From: Aurantimonas aggregata
Lineage (GTDB): Bacteria > Pseudomonadota > Alphaproteobacteria > Rhizobiales > Rhizobiaceae
Length of the DNA: 64,000 bases
Direction of reading: 5' to 3'
NCBI RefSeq assembly: GCF_010500835.1
Contig: NZ_JAAAMJ010000004.1
Location: 1 to 64,000, forward strand
Shown: in pieces, positions 54,446-64,000 of the stretch
Layout: each line of letters begins with the position of its first letter
Numbering within the stretch: the first letter of the stretch is position 1
Notes under the pieces: generated by a model
The model's input: the letters and a program-made list of their open reading frames with translations, nothing else
Database searches by the model: none
What the model was told of the DNA's origin: nothing
Program-made: the position numbers and the translations under genes

Positions 54446-55101
54446 GTTCGCCCGATGCTGCAGCGCTCAGGCTCGGGAGGCTATGGCTGCCCCCCATGCC
54501 GGCGTCATCCCCGGGCTTGACCTGGGGACCCATTCCTCCGCGCTGACACGGGCATCCCGGGCGAGGATACGCACCTCTTCTGCGCCGATTGGGCAGTCCC
54601 GGCGGCTTGGAATGATTCCCGGGTCAAGCCCGGTGATGACGCCGCGGGGAGGGAGCGGGCGCATCTGCGAGGGGTGGCGCGACCGTTGAGCGCGGCGGGC
54701 TGGCTTGGGGGATGCTACCAGCTCGACCTTCTGCGCCTGCGGTTGAATCCCGAGGCCTGGATCCTCGGGACGGGCCCGAGGATGACGGCCGTGATGGGCG
54801 CAGACCCATTCTTGTCGCTGTCGTCGCGGGAAACCCTTCCCATGGGCAATGCCTGACGCTGCAGAACCAGGCCGCTCCGCCACCGTCGGTGAACGGCCGA
54901 TCCATCCCATGGACGTCATCCTCGGGCCCCGTCCCGAGGATCCAGTCAGCGCCGTTCACGCTGCGGGCGGCGACGTGCCTCCCTGCCACGCAGGCGCCGT
55001 TGACGGTGGAAACAAGAGCCGACGGTCGAGCTCCGGGAGGATAACGCCGGGCGAGAGAGACGGTACCCGCAGCGCGCAACCGCGGCGACGCTTGCGCCCG
55101 C
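54446..55101. other. 656-bp gap rich in inverted repeats
   Basis: No credible gene. It contains four palindromic repeat copies (54501-54538, 54610-54645, 54760-54788, 54911-54946). The first two are of the GTCCCC/TCAAGCC type; the last two are a variant (GATCCTCGGGACGGGCC) in inverted order. Confidence 0.6.
54501..54946. repeat. Four copies of the palindromic CCCGGGTCAAGCCC-type repeat
   Basis: Copies at 54501-54538 (inverted), 54610-54645 (+), 54760-54788 and 54911-54946 (inverted to each other). Most end or begin with TGACG and each can fold as a hairpin. They resemble the copies at 26774-27096 and 62646-62682. Confidence 0.7.
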
Positions 55102-55536
55102 CTAGAGCGTTGCGTTGATTGCCTGCACGTGGCCCTCGGCGCCATAGGCAAGGATGGCACGGTCGGCGGTCAGAAGGGGCATGTCATGGCACCTGGCCGT
55201 GGCGACGATCAGGCGGTCGGACGGATCGCTGTGGAACGAGCCCGGCAAGCTCACGCTGTCTACCGCGACACGGGCATCCAAGGCGAGGAGTTGCACCCCA
55301 CCGTCGCCGAGCAGCGAGGCGAACCAGCTGCCGAGATCCTGACCGACGCTGAGGCGGCCCTTGGAGACGAGCATCGCAATTTCCCAGAGCGTCATGGCAG
55401 CAATGCCGGCGGCGCCACTGCCTGAACCCCAATCCGCCTCTATTCGCGCTCTCGTCTTTGGCCCCATCCGTGTGTCGCCGTTCAGGTACCAGATGAGGCA
55501 ATGCGTATCGAGCAAGCTCAACGAAGCGCTTCCCAA
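55102..55536 (-). CDS. PIN-domain toxin (VapC-like)
   Basis: The 144-residue product has the PIN pattern SLLDTHCLIWYL (first Asp), MTLWEIAMLVSKGRL (Glu) and DPSDRLIVATARCHDMPLLTADRAIL (last Asp residues), in normal toxin length. It is probably a metal-dependent RNase that targets tRNA or rRNA. It follows a Phd-type antitoxin gene and overlaps it by 19 bp. Confidence 0.85.
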   Translation of the reverse strand: MGSASLSLLDTHCLIWYLNGDTRMGPKTRARIEADWGSGSGAAGIAAMTLWEIAMLVSKGRLSVGQDLGSWFASLLGDGGVQLLALDARVAVDSVSLPGSFHSDPSDRLIVATARCHDMPLLTADRAILAYGAEGHVQAINATL

Positions 55537-55763
55537 TCCAAGGGGTCCGCCGCCGGCTCGATCAGGTCGTCAGCGTAATGGATCGTACCCTTCATCGAGC
55601 CGAACAGCGATGGCTGGGGAATGTCCGCCTCTACCGGCACCAACCGCGCGACTGGCTTGCCATGGCGGGTGACGGTCACCGGTTCGCCGCTGGCGTTCAT
55701 CGCGTCGATCAGCTTGAGGCAGTCGGCCTTGAACTGGGTCGCCGTCACGGTCTTGTCTGCCAT
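55518..55763 (-). CDS. Phd/VapB-type antitoxin
   Basis: The 81-residue product is a prevent-host-death family antitoxin: TATQFKADCLKLIDAMNASGEPVTVTRHGKPVARLVPVE, then a short toxin-binding tail. The start at 55763 follows GGAAGG. Its frame continues far upstream but only as antisense of the next gene. It lies just before and overlaps the PIN toxin gene. Confidence 0.85.
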   Translation of the reverse strand: MADKTVTATQFKADCLKLIDAMNASGEPVTVTRHGKPVARLVPVEADIPQPSLFGSMKGTIHYADDLIEPAADPLDWEALR

Positions 55764-55791
55764 GAGGAAGCCTTCCGAAAAATGTACAGAA

Positions 55792-55820
55792 AATATAGCC
55801 ATTTCCAGCGGTAGCGGCAA
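55792..55820 (-). promoter_or_regulatory. Probable promoter of the VapBC-like module
   Basis: On the minus strand, TTGCCG (55815-55820) and TATATT (55792-55797) are 17 bp apart, ending about 28 bp before the antitoxin start codon. A TGTACA palindrome lies between the -10 box and the start and may be part of the operator. Confidence 0.5.
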
Positions 55821-55889
55821 GCACGGTGCAGAAGGGGATTGCAGCTTGCGGTGGTGCAAATTCGCGGGAATCGCCCTAGTAGCTTCAGC

Positions 55890-56855
55890 ATGACCGACTC
55901 CTTCCGCAAGCCCTATCCCGCCATCGAGCCCTACCGGACCGGGCGGCTCGACGTCGGCGACGGCCACCAGATCTATTACGAGCTCTGCGGCAATCCGGAC
56001 GGCCTGCCCGTGGTGTTCCTGCATGGCGGGCCCGGCAGCGGCGCCTCGTCGCAGCACCGGCGGCTGTTCGATCCGGCCAGGTACCGCATCCTTCTGTTCG
56101 ACCAGCGCGGCTGCGGGCGCTCGACGCCGCTCGGCTCGCTGGAGGCCAACACCACCTGGCATCTCGTCGCCGATCTCGAGCGGCTGCGGATCCTCACCGG
56201 TGCCGATCGCTGGCTGCTGTTCGGCGGCTCCTGGGGCGCGACGCTGGCGCTGGCCTATGCCGAGCGGCACCCGACGCGGGTCAGCGGCATGATCCTGCGC
56301 GGCGTGTTCACCGGCCGGCGCTCCGAACTCGACTGGTTCTACGAGGCGGGCGCCAACCGGCTCTTCCCCGATCGCTGGGAGAACCTGCTCGGACCGATCC
56401 CGGATGCCGAACAGGACGACCTGCTGGCGGCCTATGGACGGCGGCTGAACGACCCCGACCGGGCGGTGCGGGCCGAGGCGGCGCGGGCCTGGACCGGTTG
56501 GGAATCCGCCACGGTGACGATGCGGACCGGCCGCGGCGGGGAGGGCGCGTCCTCCGGCCCGGTCTCGGACGGGACGATCGCCTTTGCCCGCATCGAGAAC
56601 CATTTCTTCTCGCACGATCTCTGGCTGGAGGAGGGCGAACTGATCGACAATGTCGAGCGGCTGCGGGACATTCCGGCCGTCATCGTCCAGGGCCGCTACG
56701 ACGTGGTGACTCCGGCGATCACCTCCTGGCAGCTGGCGCAGGCCTGGCCGCGCGCAGACTACCGCATGGTCGAAGGGGCAGGGCACGCCTTTGCCGAGCC
56801 CGGCATCCTCAACGAGTTGCTGAAGGCGACGGATCGTTTCGCCGGCAAGGCCTGA
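55890..56855 (+). CDS. Proline iminopeptidase (paralogue 1)
   Basis: The 321-residue alpha/beta hydrolase has HGGPGSGASSQHRRLFDP (oxyanion hole), the nucleophile in [14 protein letters not shown], an Asp in QGRYDVVTPA and a His in GAGHAF. The N-terminal FRKPYPAIEPYRTGRLDV is typical of bacterial Pip, which removes N-terminal proline. The start at 55890 fits the family; the ribosome site is weak. A second Pip gene lies 530 bp downstream. Confidence 0.92.
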   Translation: MTDSFRKPYPAIEPYRTGRLDVGDGHQIYYELCGNPDGLPVVFLHGGPGSGASSQHRRLFDPARYRILLFDQRGCGRSTPLGSLEANTTWHLVADLERLRILTGADRWLLFGGSWGATLALAYAERHPTRVSGMILRGVFTGRRSELDWFYEAGANRLFPDRWENLLGPIPDAEQDDLLAAYGRRLNDPDRAVRAEAARAWTGWESATVTMRTGRGGEGASSGPVSDGTIAFARIENHFFSHDLWLEEGELIDNVERLRDIPAVIVQGRYDVVTPAITSWQLAQAWPRADYRMVEGAGHAFAEPGILNELLKATDRFAGKA

Positions 56856-56918
56856 GGCTGGCGGCGGGCGGGCCACGCACTAAGATCACCTGAGCTGTTT
56901 CAACGGAGCCTGACCGTC

Positions 56919-58351
<1,433 letters not shown>

Positions 58352-58461
58352 GGGCCCCATCCATCAGCGATGGTGATTGCAGAGATAACCTTAATTCGGG
58401 TGGCGGTGCAGCGAGCGTCTGCTAGACCGCTCTGACCCTCAACCACCATTGGACCCAAGCC

Positions 58462-59394
58462 ATGCCAGCGGGCGATTCCGCACAGCGTCGGGGATTCACC
58501 TACGCCCTCGGCGCCTACGCGATCTGGGGCCTGATCCTGCCGATCTACATGAAGCTGCTCGAGAACGTCTCGCCGCTCGAGATCGTCGGGCACCGGGTCG
58601 TCTGGGCAATCCCCTTCGCCCTGCTGATCCTGTGGTGGCAGGGCCTGCTGGGCGGCGTCTGGCGGCATTTCACCGACCTGCGGACGCTGGCGCTGGCGAC
58701 CGTCACAGCGATGCTGATCTCGGTGAACTGGGGCACCTATGTCTACGCCATCGTCTCCGGCCACGCGATCGAGGCGGCGCTCGGCTACTACATCAACCCG
58801 CTGGTCAACGTGTTGCTCGGGGCGCTGGTGCTGGGGGAGCGGCCGAACCGCACCCAGTCGGTGGCGATCGGGCTCGCATCGATCGGCGTCGCGATCCTGA
58901 CCTTCAAGGCGGGCGGCCTGCCGTGGATCTCGCTGATCCTCGCCGTGACCTTCGGAACCTATGGCCTATTGCGCAAGATGGTGCCGGTCGGCGCTTCGGA
59001 GGGGTTCTTCCTCGAGGTGGCGATCCTGGCGCTGCCCTGCCTGCTGCTCATCGCCTTCCTGCCGACCGAAGGCCACTTCCTCGGCAATGGCTGGGAGACC
59101 GTGATGCTCGTGGGGGCAGGGCCGCTGACGGCGATCCCGCTCATCCTCTACGCGTCCGGCGCGCGGCTCCTGCATTATTCGACGATCGGCATCCTGCAAT
59201 ACAGCGTGCCGACGCTGATCTTCCTGACGGCAGTGTTCGTCTTCGGCGAGCCGTTCAGCGCCTGGCAGCTGGTCGCCTTCGCCTTCATCTGGGCGGCGCT
59301 GATCCTCTACACGGTGGCGCTGTTTCGCTCGACGCGGGCCGAGCGGTGGGCGCGGCAGGCGCGGCAGGCGCTCGAAACTGCGCCTGCCGGCTAA
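58462..59394 (+). CDS. rarD: EamA/RarD-type transporter
   Basis: The 310-residue product has about ten membrane segments in the EamA fold, with the RarD-type start GFTYALGAYAIWGLILPIYMKLLENVSPLEIVGHRVVWAIPFALLIL and NPLVNVLLGALVLGERPNRTQSVAI. The substrate is unknown; RarD proteins are named for drug resistance but that is not established. Start at 58462, after GGACCCAAGCC. Confidence 0.88.
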   Translation: MPAGDSAQRRGFTYALGAYAIWGLILPIYMKLLENVSPLEIVGHRVVWAIPFALLILWWQGLLGGVWRHFTDLRTLALATVTAMLISVNWGTYVYAIVSGHAIEAALGYYINPLVNVLLGALVLGERPNRTQSVAIGLASIGVAILTFKAGGLPWISLILAVTFGTYGLLRKMVPVGASEGFFLEVAILALPCLLLIAFLPTEGHFLGNGWETVMLVGAGPLTAIPLILYASGARLLHYSTIGILQYSVPTLIFLTAVFVFGEPFSAWQLVAFAFIWAALILYTVALFRSTRAERWARQARQALETAPAG

Positions 59395-59400
59395 GGCGTC

Positions 59401-60951
59401 TCAGCCGCCGTCGGACCAGCGGGTGCGGTAGAGGTCCAGCCGCCGGTCGCGCAGATTGCGCACCGAACCCTCGTAGCGGGCCCAGTTGAGCGTCGCGAGG
59501 TTGAGGTCGGCAACCGTCACCATCTCGATGTTCTCCGACGCCTCGGCGGCGATGCCGTCGCGGGCGAAGGGGAAGTCGCACGGCGTGAAGATCGCCGACT
59601 GGGCGTATTCGATGTCGAGATTGTCGACATTGCCGAGATTGCCGGTCATGCCCGAGGTCACGACGTAGCACTGGTTCTCGATAGCCCGCGCCTGGCAGCA
59701 GTAGCGCACGCGCAGATAGCCGTGGCGGGTGTCGGTGTTGAACGGCACGAAGAGGATCCGCGCGCCCTGGTCGGTGAGCCGTCGCGCGACCTCCGGGAAC
59801 TCCGAATCGTAGCAGATCATCACGCCGATCGGCCCGCAATCGGTCTCGATCGTCTCGACCCGGTCGCCGCCCTTGATCTGCCAGTTCTGGCGCTCGTTCG
59901 GCGTCGGGTGGATCTTCTCGCGCACATGCACCGACCCGTCGCGCAGGAACACGTAGCCGAGGTTCTGGATGGCGCCGGCCTCGGTGCGGGTCGCGTGGCT
60001 GCCGCCGATGATGTTGATGTTGCGGCGGATCGCCATCGCGGTCAGCCGCTCGACGAAGTCGGGCGTGTGCTCGGTGAGGCGGGCGATCGCCGCCTCCGGC
60101 TTCAACTCCTCGGCCTCGCAGGACAGCAGCATCAGCGTGAACAGTTCCGGGAACACCACGAAGTCGCCGCCATACTCGGACGCGACGTCGACGAAATATT
60201 CCACCGCGTCGTAGAAATCCTGCGGCTGGCCGATACGCCGCGCCTTCATCTGCACAGTGACGACGCGGACGACGTCGGGATTGCCGCGATTGACCGGCTG
60301 GTCATCGCGCGACGGATCGTAATAGGGATTGCGCCAGACCATCAGCGCGGCAAAGCCACGCGACGCCTCGTCCCTCGGGTAGTAGTTCTCGAGCACGCGC
60401 ACCGGCTCGAAGCCGGCCGCAAGGTGGAAGGACGCCACAGGATCCTTCACCTCGCCGGCGCGGATCGCATCCAGATAGGCGTCGGCCGAGGGGTAGCGGC
60501 TGGCGTTGCGGCGATAGCCGGGGATGCGGCCACCGAAGGCGATGCCCTTGAGGTCGAGATCCTGGCAGAGCCGGCGCCGCGCATCGTACAGCCGCTTGCC
60601 GATCCGCAGGCGCCGCCGGTCCGGATCGACGCAGACCTCGGTGCCGTAGAGCCATTCGCCGCGCCGGTCGTGCATCGCCGCATAGCCGCCGCCGGTGACC
60701 TCGGCCCAGCTGTGCTGGGCGAGCGCCTTCTCCTCGGGCAGGATCATCGTCGCCGCATAGCCGACGATGTCGCCCTCATAGACGACGACGAACTGGCCCT
60801 CGGGAAAGGCCGAGAGCTGGCCGAGGATCATGCCGCGCGTGTAGCCGATCTCCTCGCGAAATACCTTGGACGACAGCGCGATGATGGCATCGACGTCGTG
60901 TTTCGTCGCGTTGCGGACTTCGATCGTCGGGGTCGAGCGCTTTTCGGCCAT
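59401..60951 (-). CDS. GNAT acetyltransferase fused to carbon-nitrogen hydrolase
   Basis: The 516-residue product has an N-terminal GNAT domain (about 1-200, EVCVDPDRRRLRIGKRLYDARRRL, with the acetyl-CoA loop RRLRIGK) and a C-terminal nitrilase domain (about 220-510): the catalytic Glu in VFPELFTL, Lys in REKIHPTPNER and Cys in GVMICYDSEFPE. Proteins of this domain layout are common in alphaproteobacteria; the amide substrate is unknown. The start at 60951 is chosen because the upstream part is not typical. Confidence 0.85.
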   Translation of the reverse strand: MAEKRSTPTIEVRNATKHDVDAIIALSSKVFREEIGYTRGMILGQLSAFPEGQFVVVYEGDIVGYAATMILPEEKALAQHSWAEVTGGGYAAMHDRRGEWLYGTEVCVDPDRRRLRIGKRLYDARRRLCQDLDLKGIAFGGRIPGYRRNASRYPSADAYLDAIRAGEVKDPVASFHLAAGFEPVRVLENYYPRDEASRGFAALMVWRNPYYDPSRDDQPVNRGNPDVVRVVTVQMKARRIGQPQDFYDAVEYFVDVASEYGGDFVVFPELFTLMLLSCEAEELKPEAAIARLTEHTPDFVERLTAMAIRRNINIIGGSHATRTEAGAIQNLGYVFLRDGSVHVREKIHPTPNERQNWQIKGGDRVETIETDCGPIGVMICYDSEFPEVARRLTDQGARILFVPFNTDTRHGYLRVRYCCQARAIENQCYVVTSGMTGNLGNVDNLDIEYAQSAIFTPCDFPFARDGIAAEASENIEMVTVADLNLATLNWARYEGSVRNLRDRRLDLYRTRWSDGG

Positions 60952-61073
60952 GAGAGGGCGGGTCCTTGTCGCGATGTCGCAGAATCGGGGAGGGCGGCGT
61001 TTGCCGCATGTCCGCATCTAGGCCGATAGACGCCGAACGCAACCGATAAACGCCAAAGGACGGGATTTCGCGG

Positions 61074-61679
61074 TCAGAGCCGCTCGATGATCTCGGCGCG
61101 GCCTTCGTCGGCCTCGGGCAGCTGCAACGCGGCCAGCCGCGGCACGATGTCGGCGACGTCGTCGATGACGATCGGCTGCACCTGATGGGCGCTGTGGATG
61201 AAGCCCTCGTCTCTCATGTGGTCGAAGAGTCGGGCGAGCGGATCCCAAAACCCGCCGACATTGGCGATGACGATCGGCTTGGCGTGCCGGCCGAGCTGGC
61301 TCCAGGTCATGATCTCGACCAGCTCCTCCAGCGTGCCGATGCCGCCGGGCAGCGCCACGAAGGCGTCGGAGCGCTGGAACATCAGGTGCTTGCGCTCGTG
61401 CATGTCCTCGGTGACGACGAGTTCGTCGAGCCGCTTCAGCTCGCGCTCGGTCGCCTCCATGTCGATGAGGAAGCGCGGTATGATGCCGGTCACTTGGCCA
61501 CCTCCGGCGACGACGCCGTCCGAGACGGCACCCATGATGCCGCGCGTGCCGCCGCCATAGACCAGCCGCATGCCGGCCTCGGCCATGTCGCGGCCGAGCC
61601 GCCGGCCGCTTTCGACGTAATGGGGATCGCGCCCGGCGGAGGACCCGCAATAGACGCACACGGAACGAATCGGATTCAT
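61074..61679 (-). CDS. LOG-family (lonely guy) nucleotide phosphoribohydrolase
   Basis: The 201-residue product has the LOG motifs CVYCGSSAGRDPHYVESGRRLGRDMAEAGMRLVYGGGTRGIMG and the PGGxGTxxE motif as LPGGIGTLEELVEIMTW. LOG enzymes release cytokinin-like bases or cleave nucleoside 5'-monophosphates. In bacteria the role is usually housekeeping nucleotide hydrolysis. It is divergent from the YceI gene. Confidence 0.9.
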   Translation of the reverse strand: MNPIRSVCVYCGSSAGRDPHYVESGRRLGRDMAEAGMRLVYGGGTRGIMGAVSDGVVAGGGQVTGIIPRFLIDMEATERELKRLDELVVTEDMHERKHLMFQRSDAFVALPGGIGTLEELVEIMTWSQLGRHAKPIVIANVGGFWDPLARLFDHMRDEGFIHSAHQVQPIVIDDVADIVPRLAALQLPEADEGRAEIIERL

Positions 61680-61926
61680 GGAATGGAAAGTCGGCCGTAG
61701 GCCATTGCAGGTCAAGCATGAAGCGCAGCGCGACGTCCCGGCGGAGCGGTGTCGGACGTGGTCAGCAGGGCCGACAAACGACCGCGGATCAGGCGGCACT
61801 GCCGGTCGGGGCCGAGATTGCCCACCCGTGTCCCCCTGAACGGTGCGTCGCGCCACAGCCGCTTTCCCTCGAGCCTCGGCAGCGTAGTTTCTGCGCCGCG
61901 ACCCGATTTTCTCAGGAGAACCTCCC

Positions 61927-62529
61927 ATGCGCACCATGCTCATCCCCGCCGCCATCGTCTTTATGACCGGCTCGGCTTTCGCCCAGGCCATCGATGTTCC
62001 GGCCGGCACCTATGTCAGCGACCCGTTGCACACCAACGTCTTGTGGAAGGTCGACCATTTCGGCTTGTCGACCTACATCGGTCGCTTCACCGATATTTCC
62101 GCGACGCTCGAACTCGATCCGGCGGACGTGACCCAGTCCAGCCTGACGGCGACGATCGATCCGGCTTCGGTGGACACGAACTACCCGGCCGACGACAAGG
62201 ACTTCGACGCGGAGATCGCCAGCGACATGTTTTTGAATGCGGCAGCGTTTCCCGAGGCGACCTTCGTCTCCACTCAGATCGAGGTAACCGGCGACAACAC
62301 CGGCGTCGTTACCGGCGATCTGACGCTCCTCGGCCAGACGCACGAGGAAACGATCGACGTGACCTTCAACACGGCGCTCAACCCGCATCCGATGACGGAG
62401 CAGCCGGCGATCGGTTTTTCCGGCACGATGACTATCGACCGCACGAAATACGGCATCGAGGAGCTCGTCGGCCCGGTCGGCAGCGAGGTGACGCTGGAAA
62501 TCGAGACGGAGTTCGTCCCGCAGTCCTGA
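61927..62529 (+). CDS. YceI-family periplasmic protein
   Basis: The 200-residue product has a signal peptide (MRTMLIPAAIVFMTGSAFAQA) and a YceI lipid-binding beta-barrel: YVSDPLHTNVLWKVDHFGLSTYIGRF, ATIDPASVDTNYPADD and MTIDRTKYGIEELVGPVG. YceI proteins bind isoprenoid-type lipids in the periplasm. A weak AGGAGAACCTCCC ribosome site precedes the start. It is divergent from the LOG gene. Confidence 0.9.
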   Translation: MRTMLIPAAIVFMTGSAFAQAIDVPAGTYVSDPLHTNVLWKVDHFGLSTYIGRFTDISATLELDPADVTQSSLTATIDPASVDTNYPADDKDFDAEIASDMFLNAAAFPEATFVSTQIEVTGDNTGVVTGDLTLLGQTHEETIDVTFNTALNPHPMTEQPAIGFSGTMTIDRTKYGIEELVGPVGSEVTLEIETEFVPQS

Positions 62530-62645
62530 TCGGATAGCGCGACCGTCCGTTCAAGCTCTGCCGCCGCGCCCTCTGCGGTGGCGCCACCTGTCCGAGGAAG
62601 GAAAGGCCCGCCTTCGGCACCGGTTTGGCAGCTTCGAGGGCTTGG

Positions 62646-62682
62646 CATGGGTCCCCGGGTCAAGCCCGGGGATGACGCCGTC
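62646..62682 (+). repeat. Palindromic CCCGGGTCAAGCCC repeat, single copy
   Basis: CATGGGTCCCCGGGTCAAG..CCCGGGGATGACGCC matches the copies at 26774 and 54501. It lies between the YceI and ABC transporter genes. Confidence 0.7.
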
Positions 62683-62758
62683 AGGGAGGGAGCGGCTTTG
62701 CCGGCCACGGTGCGCCTCCGCGGCGCTACGGTGTGCGACGGGCGGGAGCCATCGGCCG

Positions 62759-63517
62759 CTACAACACCCCCGGGAACAGCCGGTCCAGTTCGGCCAATTC
62801 GCGCTCGCGCCAGGCGGCGTCGCGAGCGGGGCGGGGCGTGGTGATCTCGTGGATGCCGCGGACCGTGGCCGGGCGCGGCGTCAGGAAGACGATGCGGTCG
62901 GACAATTCCACCGCCTCGCGGAGGTTGTGGGTGACCATCAGCGCGGTGGTCGGCCGAGCCGACCAGACGGTGGTCAGCAGCGCCCGCAGGCGGCTAGCGG
63001 TCATCTCGTCGAGCGAGACGAAGGGCTCGTCGAGAAGGATCAGCGACGGCTCGACGGCGAAGGCGCGGGCCAGCGCGGCGCGGCGGGCGAGGCCGAGCGA
63101 CAGCTCGCCCGGAAAGCGCGAGCGCATCGTATCGAGGCCGAGGATGGCGAAGAGGTCCGTCGGGTCGGTGCCTTCCAGTTCGGGCGGCAGGGCGAGCCGG
63201 ACATTCTCCTCGACGGTGCGCCAGGGCAGGAGGCGCGGCTCCTGGAAGACCGCGGCGACGCGCGGTGTCGCGCCCGGCAGCGTCACGTGTCCCACGAAAT
63301 CCGTGTCGAGGCCGAGCACGATGCGCAGCGTCGTCGTCTTGCCGCAGCCGGAGGGGCCGATCAGCGTCGTGAAGCTGCCGGCGGGCACGGCGAACGCCAC
63401 CTCGTCGATCGCCGCGAGCAGCCCGCCATCGGCGCCGCGGAACGCCTTGTTCCGGATCGCGATGTCGAGGATGTCAGCGGCGCCAGCGCGTCGCACGGGC
63501 TTCAAGCGGTTGGACAA
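62759..63517 (-). CDS. ABC transporter ATP-binding protein (nitrate/sulfonate/taurine type)
   Basis: The 252-residue product has Walker A GPSGCGKTT (54-62), a signature LSLGLARRAALARAFA that departs from LSGGQ, Walker B LILLDEPF and a switch His in MVTHNLREAVEL. It supplies energy to the permease encoded by the adjacent gene, which starts outside the window. The overlap of 44 bp with the permease gene shows they are cotranscribed. The substrate is not readable. Confidence 0.9.
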   Translation of the reverse strand: MSNRLKPVRRAGAADILDIAIRNKAFRGADGGLLAAIDEVAFAVPAGSFTTLIGPSGCGKTTTLRIVLGLDTDFVGHVTLPGATPRVAAVFQEPRLLPWRTVEENVRLALPPELEGTDPTDLFAILGLDTMRSRFPGELSLGLARRAALARAFAVEPSLILLDEPFVSLDEMTASRLRALLTTVWSARPTTALMVTHNLREAVELSDRIVFLTPRPATVRGIHEITTPRPARDAAWRERELAELDRLFPGVL

Positions 63518-64000
63518 GCAGGAACTCGATCATGAGCATGACGACGACGAAGGCCAGCGTATAGGCGAGGATGGAAGCGACGTCGAAGAGCTGGAAATAG
63601 AGGTGGATCTGGAAGCCGACGCCGTTGGAGCGGCCGAGCAGCTCGACCACCAGGGCGATCTTCCAGATCAGCGACAGGCCCGACCGCGAGGACGCGGCGA
63701 AATACGGCTGCAGCTGCGGGACGATGACGTGGCGCAGGGTCTTCATGCGGCCGAAACGATAGACCGACGCCATCTCCGCCAGCTGCCGATCGAGGGCGCG
63801 GGCACCCTCGCCCATGGTGACCACGACGTTCGGGATCTTGTTGACGGCGATCGCCCCGATCGCCGCGATCTCGTTGAGGCCGAACCAGATATAGGCCAGC
63901 ACGATCACCACCAGCGCCGGGATGTTGAGGAAGAGGATCAGCCACGGATCGAAGAAGCGGTTGGCCTGCCGGCTCATGCCGAGCGCGACGCCGATGATCG
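63474..64000 (-). CDS. ABC transporter permease, partial (continues past the window)
   Basis: The visible 175 residues are the C-terminal part of a binding-protein-dependent transport permease: several hydrophobic segments and the EAA-like cytoplasmic loop (EMASVYRFGRMKTLRHVIVPQLQPYFAAS). The frame is open to 64000, so the start lies right of the window. It resembles the nitrate/sulfonate/taurine permeases (TauC/SsuC). It overlaps the ATPase gene by 44 bp. Confidence 0.88.
   Translation of the reverse strand, partial: IIGVALGMSRQANRFFDPWLILFLNIPALVVIVLAYIWFGLNEIAAIGAIAVNKIPNVVVTMGEGARALDRQLAEMASVYRFGRMKTLRHVIVPQLQPYFAASSRSGLSLIWKIALVVELLGRSNGVGFQIHLYFQLFDVASILAYTLAFVVVMLMIEFLLVQPLEARATRWRR

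Overview
The window is a GC-rich chromosomal segment from an alphaproteobacterium, almost certainly of the order Hyphomicrobiales (Rhizobiales). The evidence is the order NYN protein - rpoZ - rsh - pyrE - DUF2062 - lepB - rnc - era - recO, the Porin_2-type porin, the single bifunctional Rsh (p)ppGpp enzyme, the small proteins seen mainly in this order, and the short palindromic intergenic repeats common in rhizobial genomes. The porin start suggests an Aurantimonadaceae-like lineage, but that is only a guess. Most of the window is core metabolism and information processing with a few accessory patches.

Layout. 1-1.3 kb: the end of an IS21-type insertion sequence truncates a tandem DUF1428 gene, next to a frameshifted glyoxalase-fold gene with a 20-bp palindromic operator. 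1.5-7.6 kb: LysE exporter, an AI-2E-family membrane protein fused to soluble sensor-like domains, and an exo/endonuclease-phosphatase gene overlapping AMP nucleosidase (amn). 7.8-13.4 kb: glutathione transferase, three DUF2147 secreted proteins, a cupin, the divergent bdcR/bdcA pair, a Sel1-like protein, and two inverted-repeat (MITE-like) elements. 13.5-15.8 kb: HisC-like aminotransferase, gamma-carbonic anhydrase-like protein and a ferritin-like protein. 15.9-23.5 kb: a double-strand-break repair block with Ku-LigD divergent from an SbcD/SbcC-like (YhaO/YhaN-like) pair. 23.9-29.5 kb: porin, a helix-hairpin-helix protein with an internal duplication, a repeat-rich gap and a lytic transglycosylase.

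29.7-40.6 kb is the core block: dapA, smpB, peroxiredoxin, family 5 uracil-DNA glycosylase plus NYN protein, rpoZ, rsh, pyrE, DUF2062, lepB, rnc, era, recO. 40.6-43.7 kb: MFS transporter and panC-panB. 43.8-47.3 kb: a small acidic protein, a PIN/Phd toxin-antitoxin pair with a promoter-operator readable in the DNA, and an operon of YgfZ, an HD hydrolase and a tyrosine-phosphatase-like protein. 47.4-52.5 kb: dihydroorotase, ankyrin protein, several Hyphomicrobiales-type hypotheticals, a NUDIX hydrolase and a YedK/HMCES protein. 52.9-55.8 kb: cysS with a compositionally odd internal patch, a repeat-rich gap and a VapBC-like module. 55.9-64 kb: two proline iminopeptidase paralogues flanking a GFA-family protein, a RarD transporter, a GNAT-nitrilase fusion, a LOG protein, a YceI protein, and an ABC transporter (ATPase plus a permease cut by the window end).

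No rRNA, tRNA or CRISPR array was recognised. I see no clearly new multi-gene system. The observations most worth following are the NHEJ/SbcCD-like repair block, the hook-less SbcC-like ATPase, the AI-2E fusion, the toxin-antitoxin operator overlapping its promoter, the inverted-repeat elements, and the IS-disrupted DUF1428 tandem gene.
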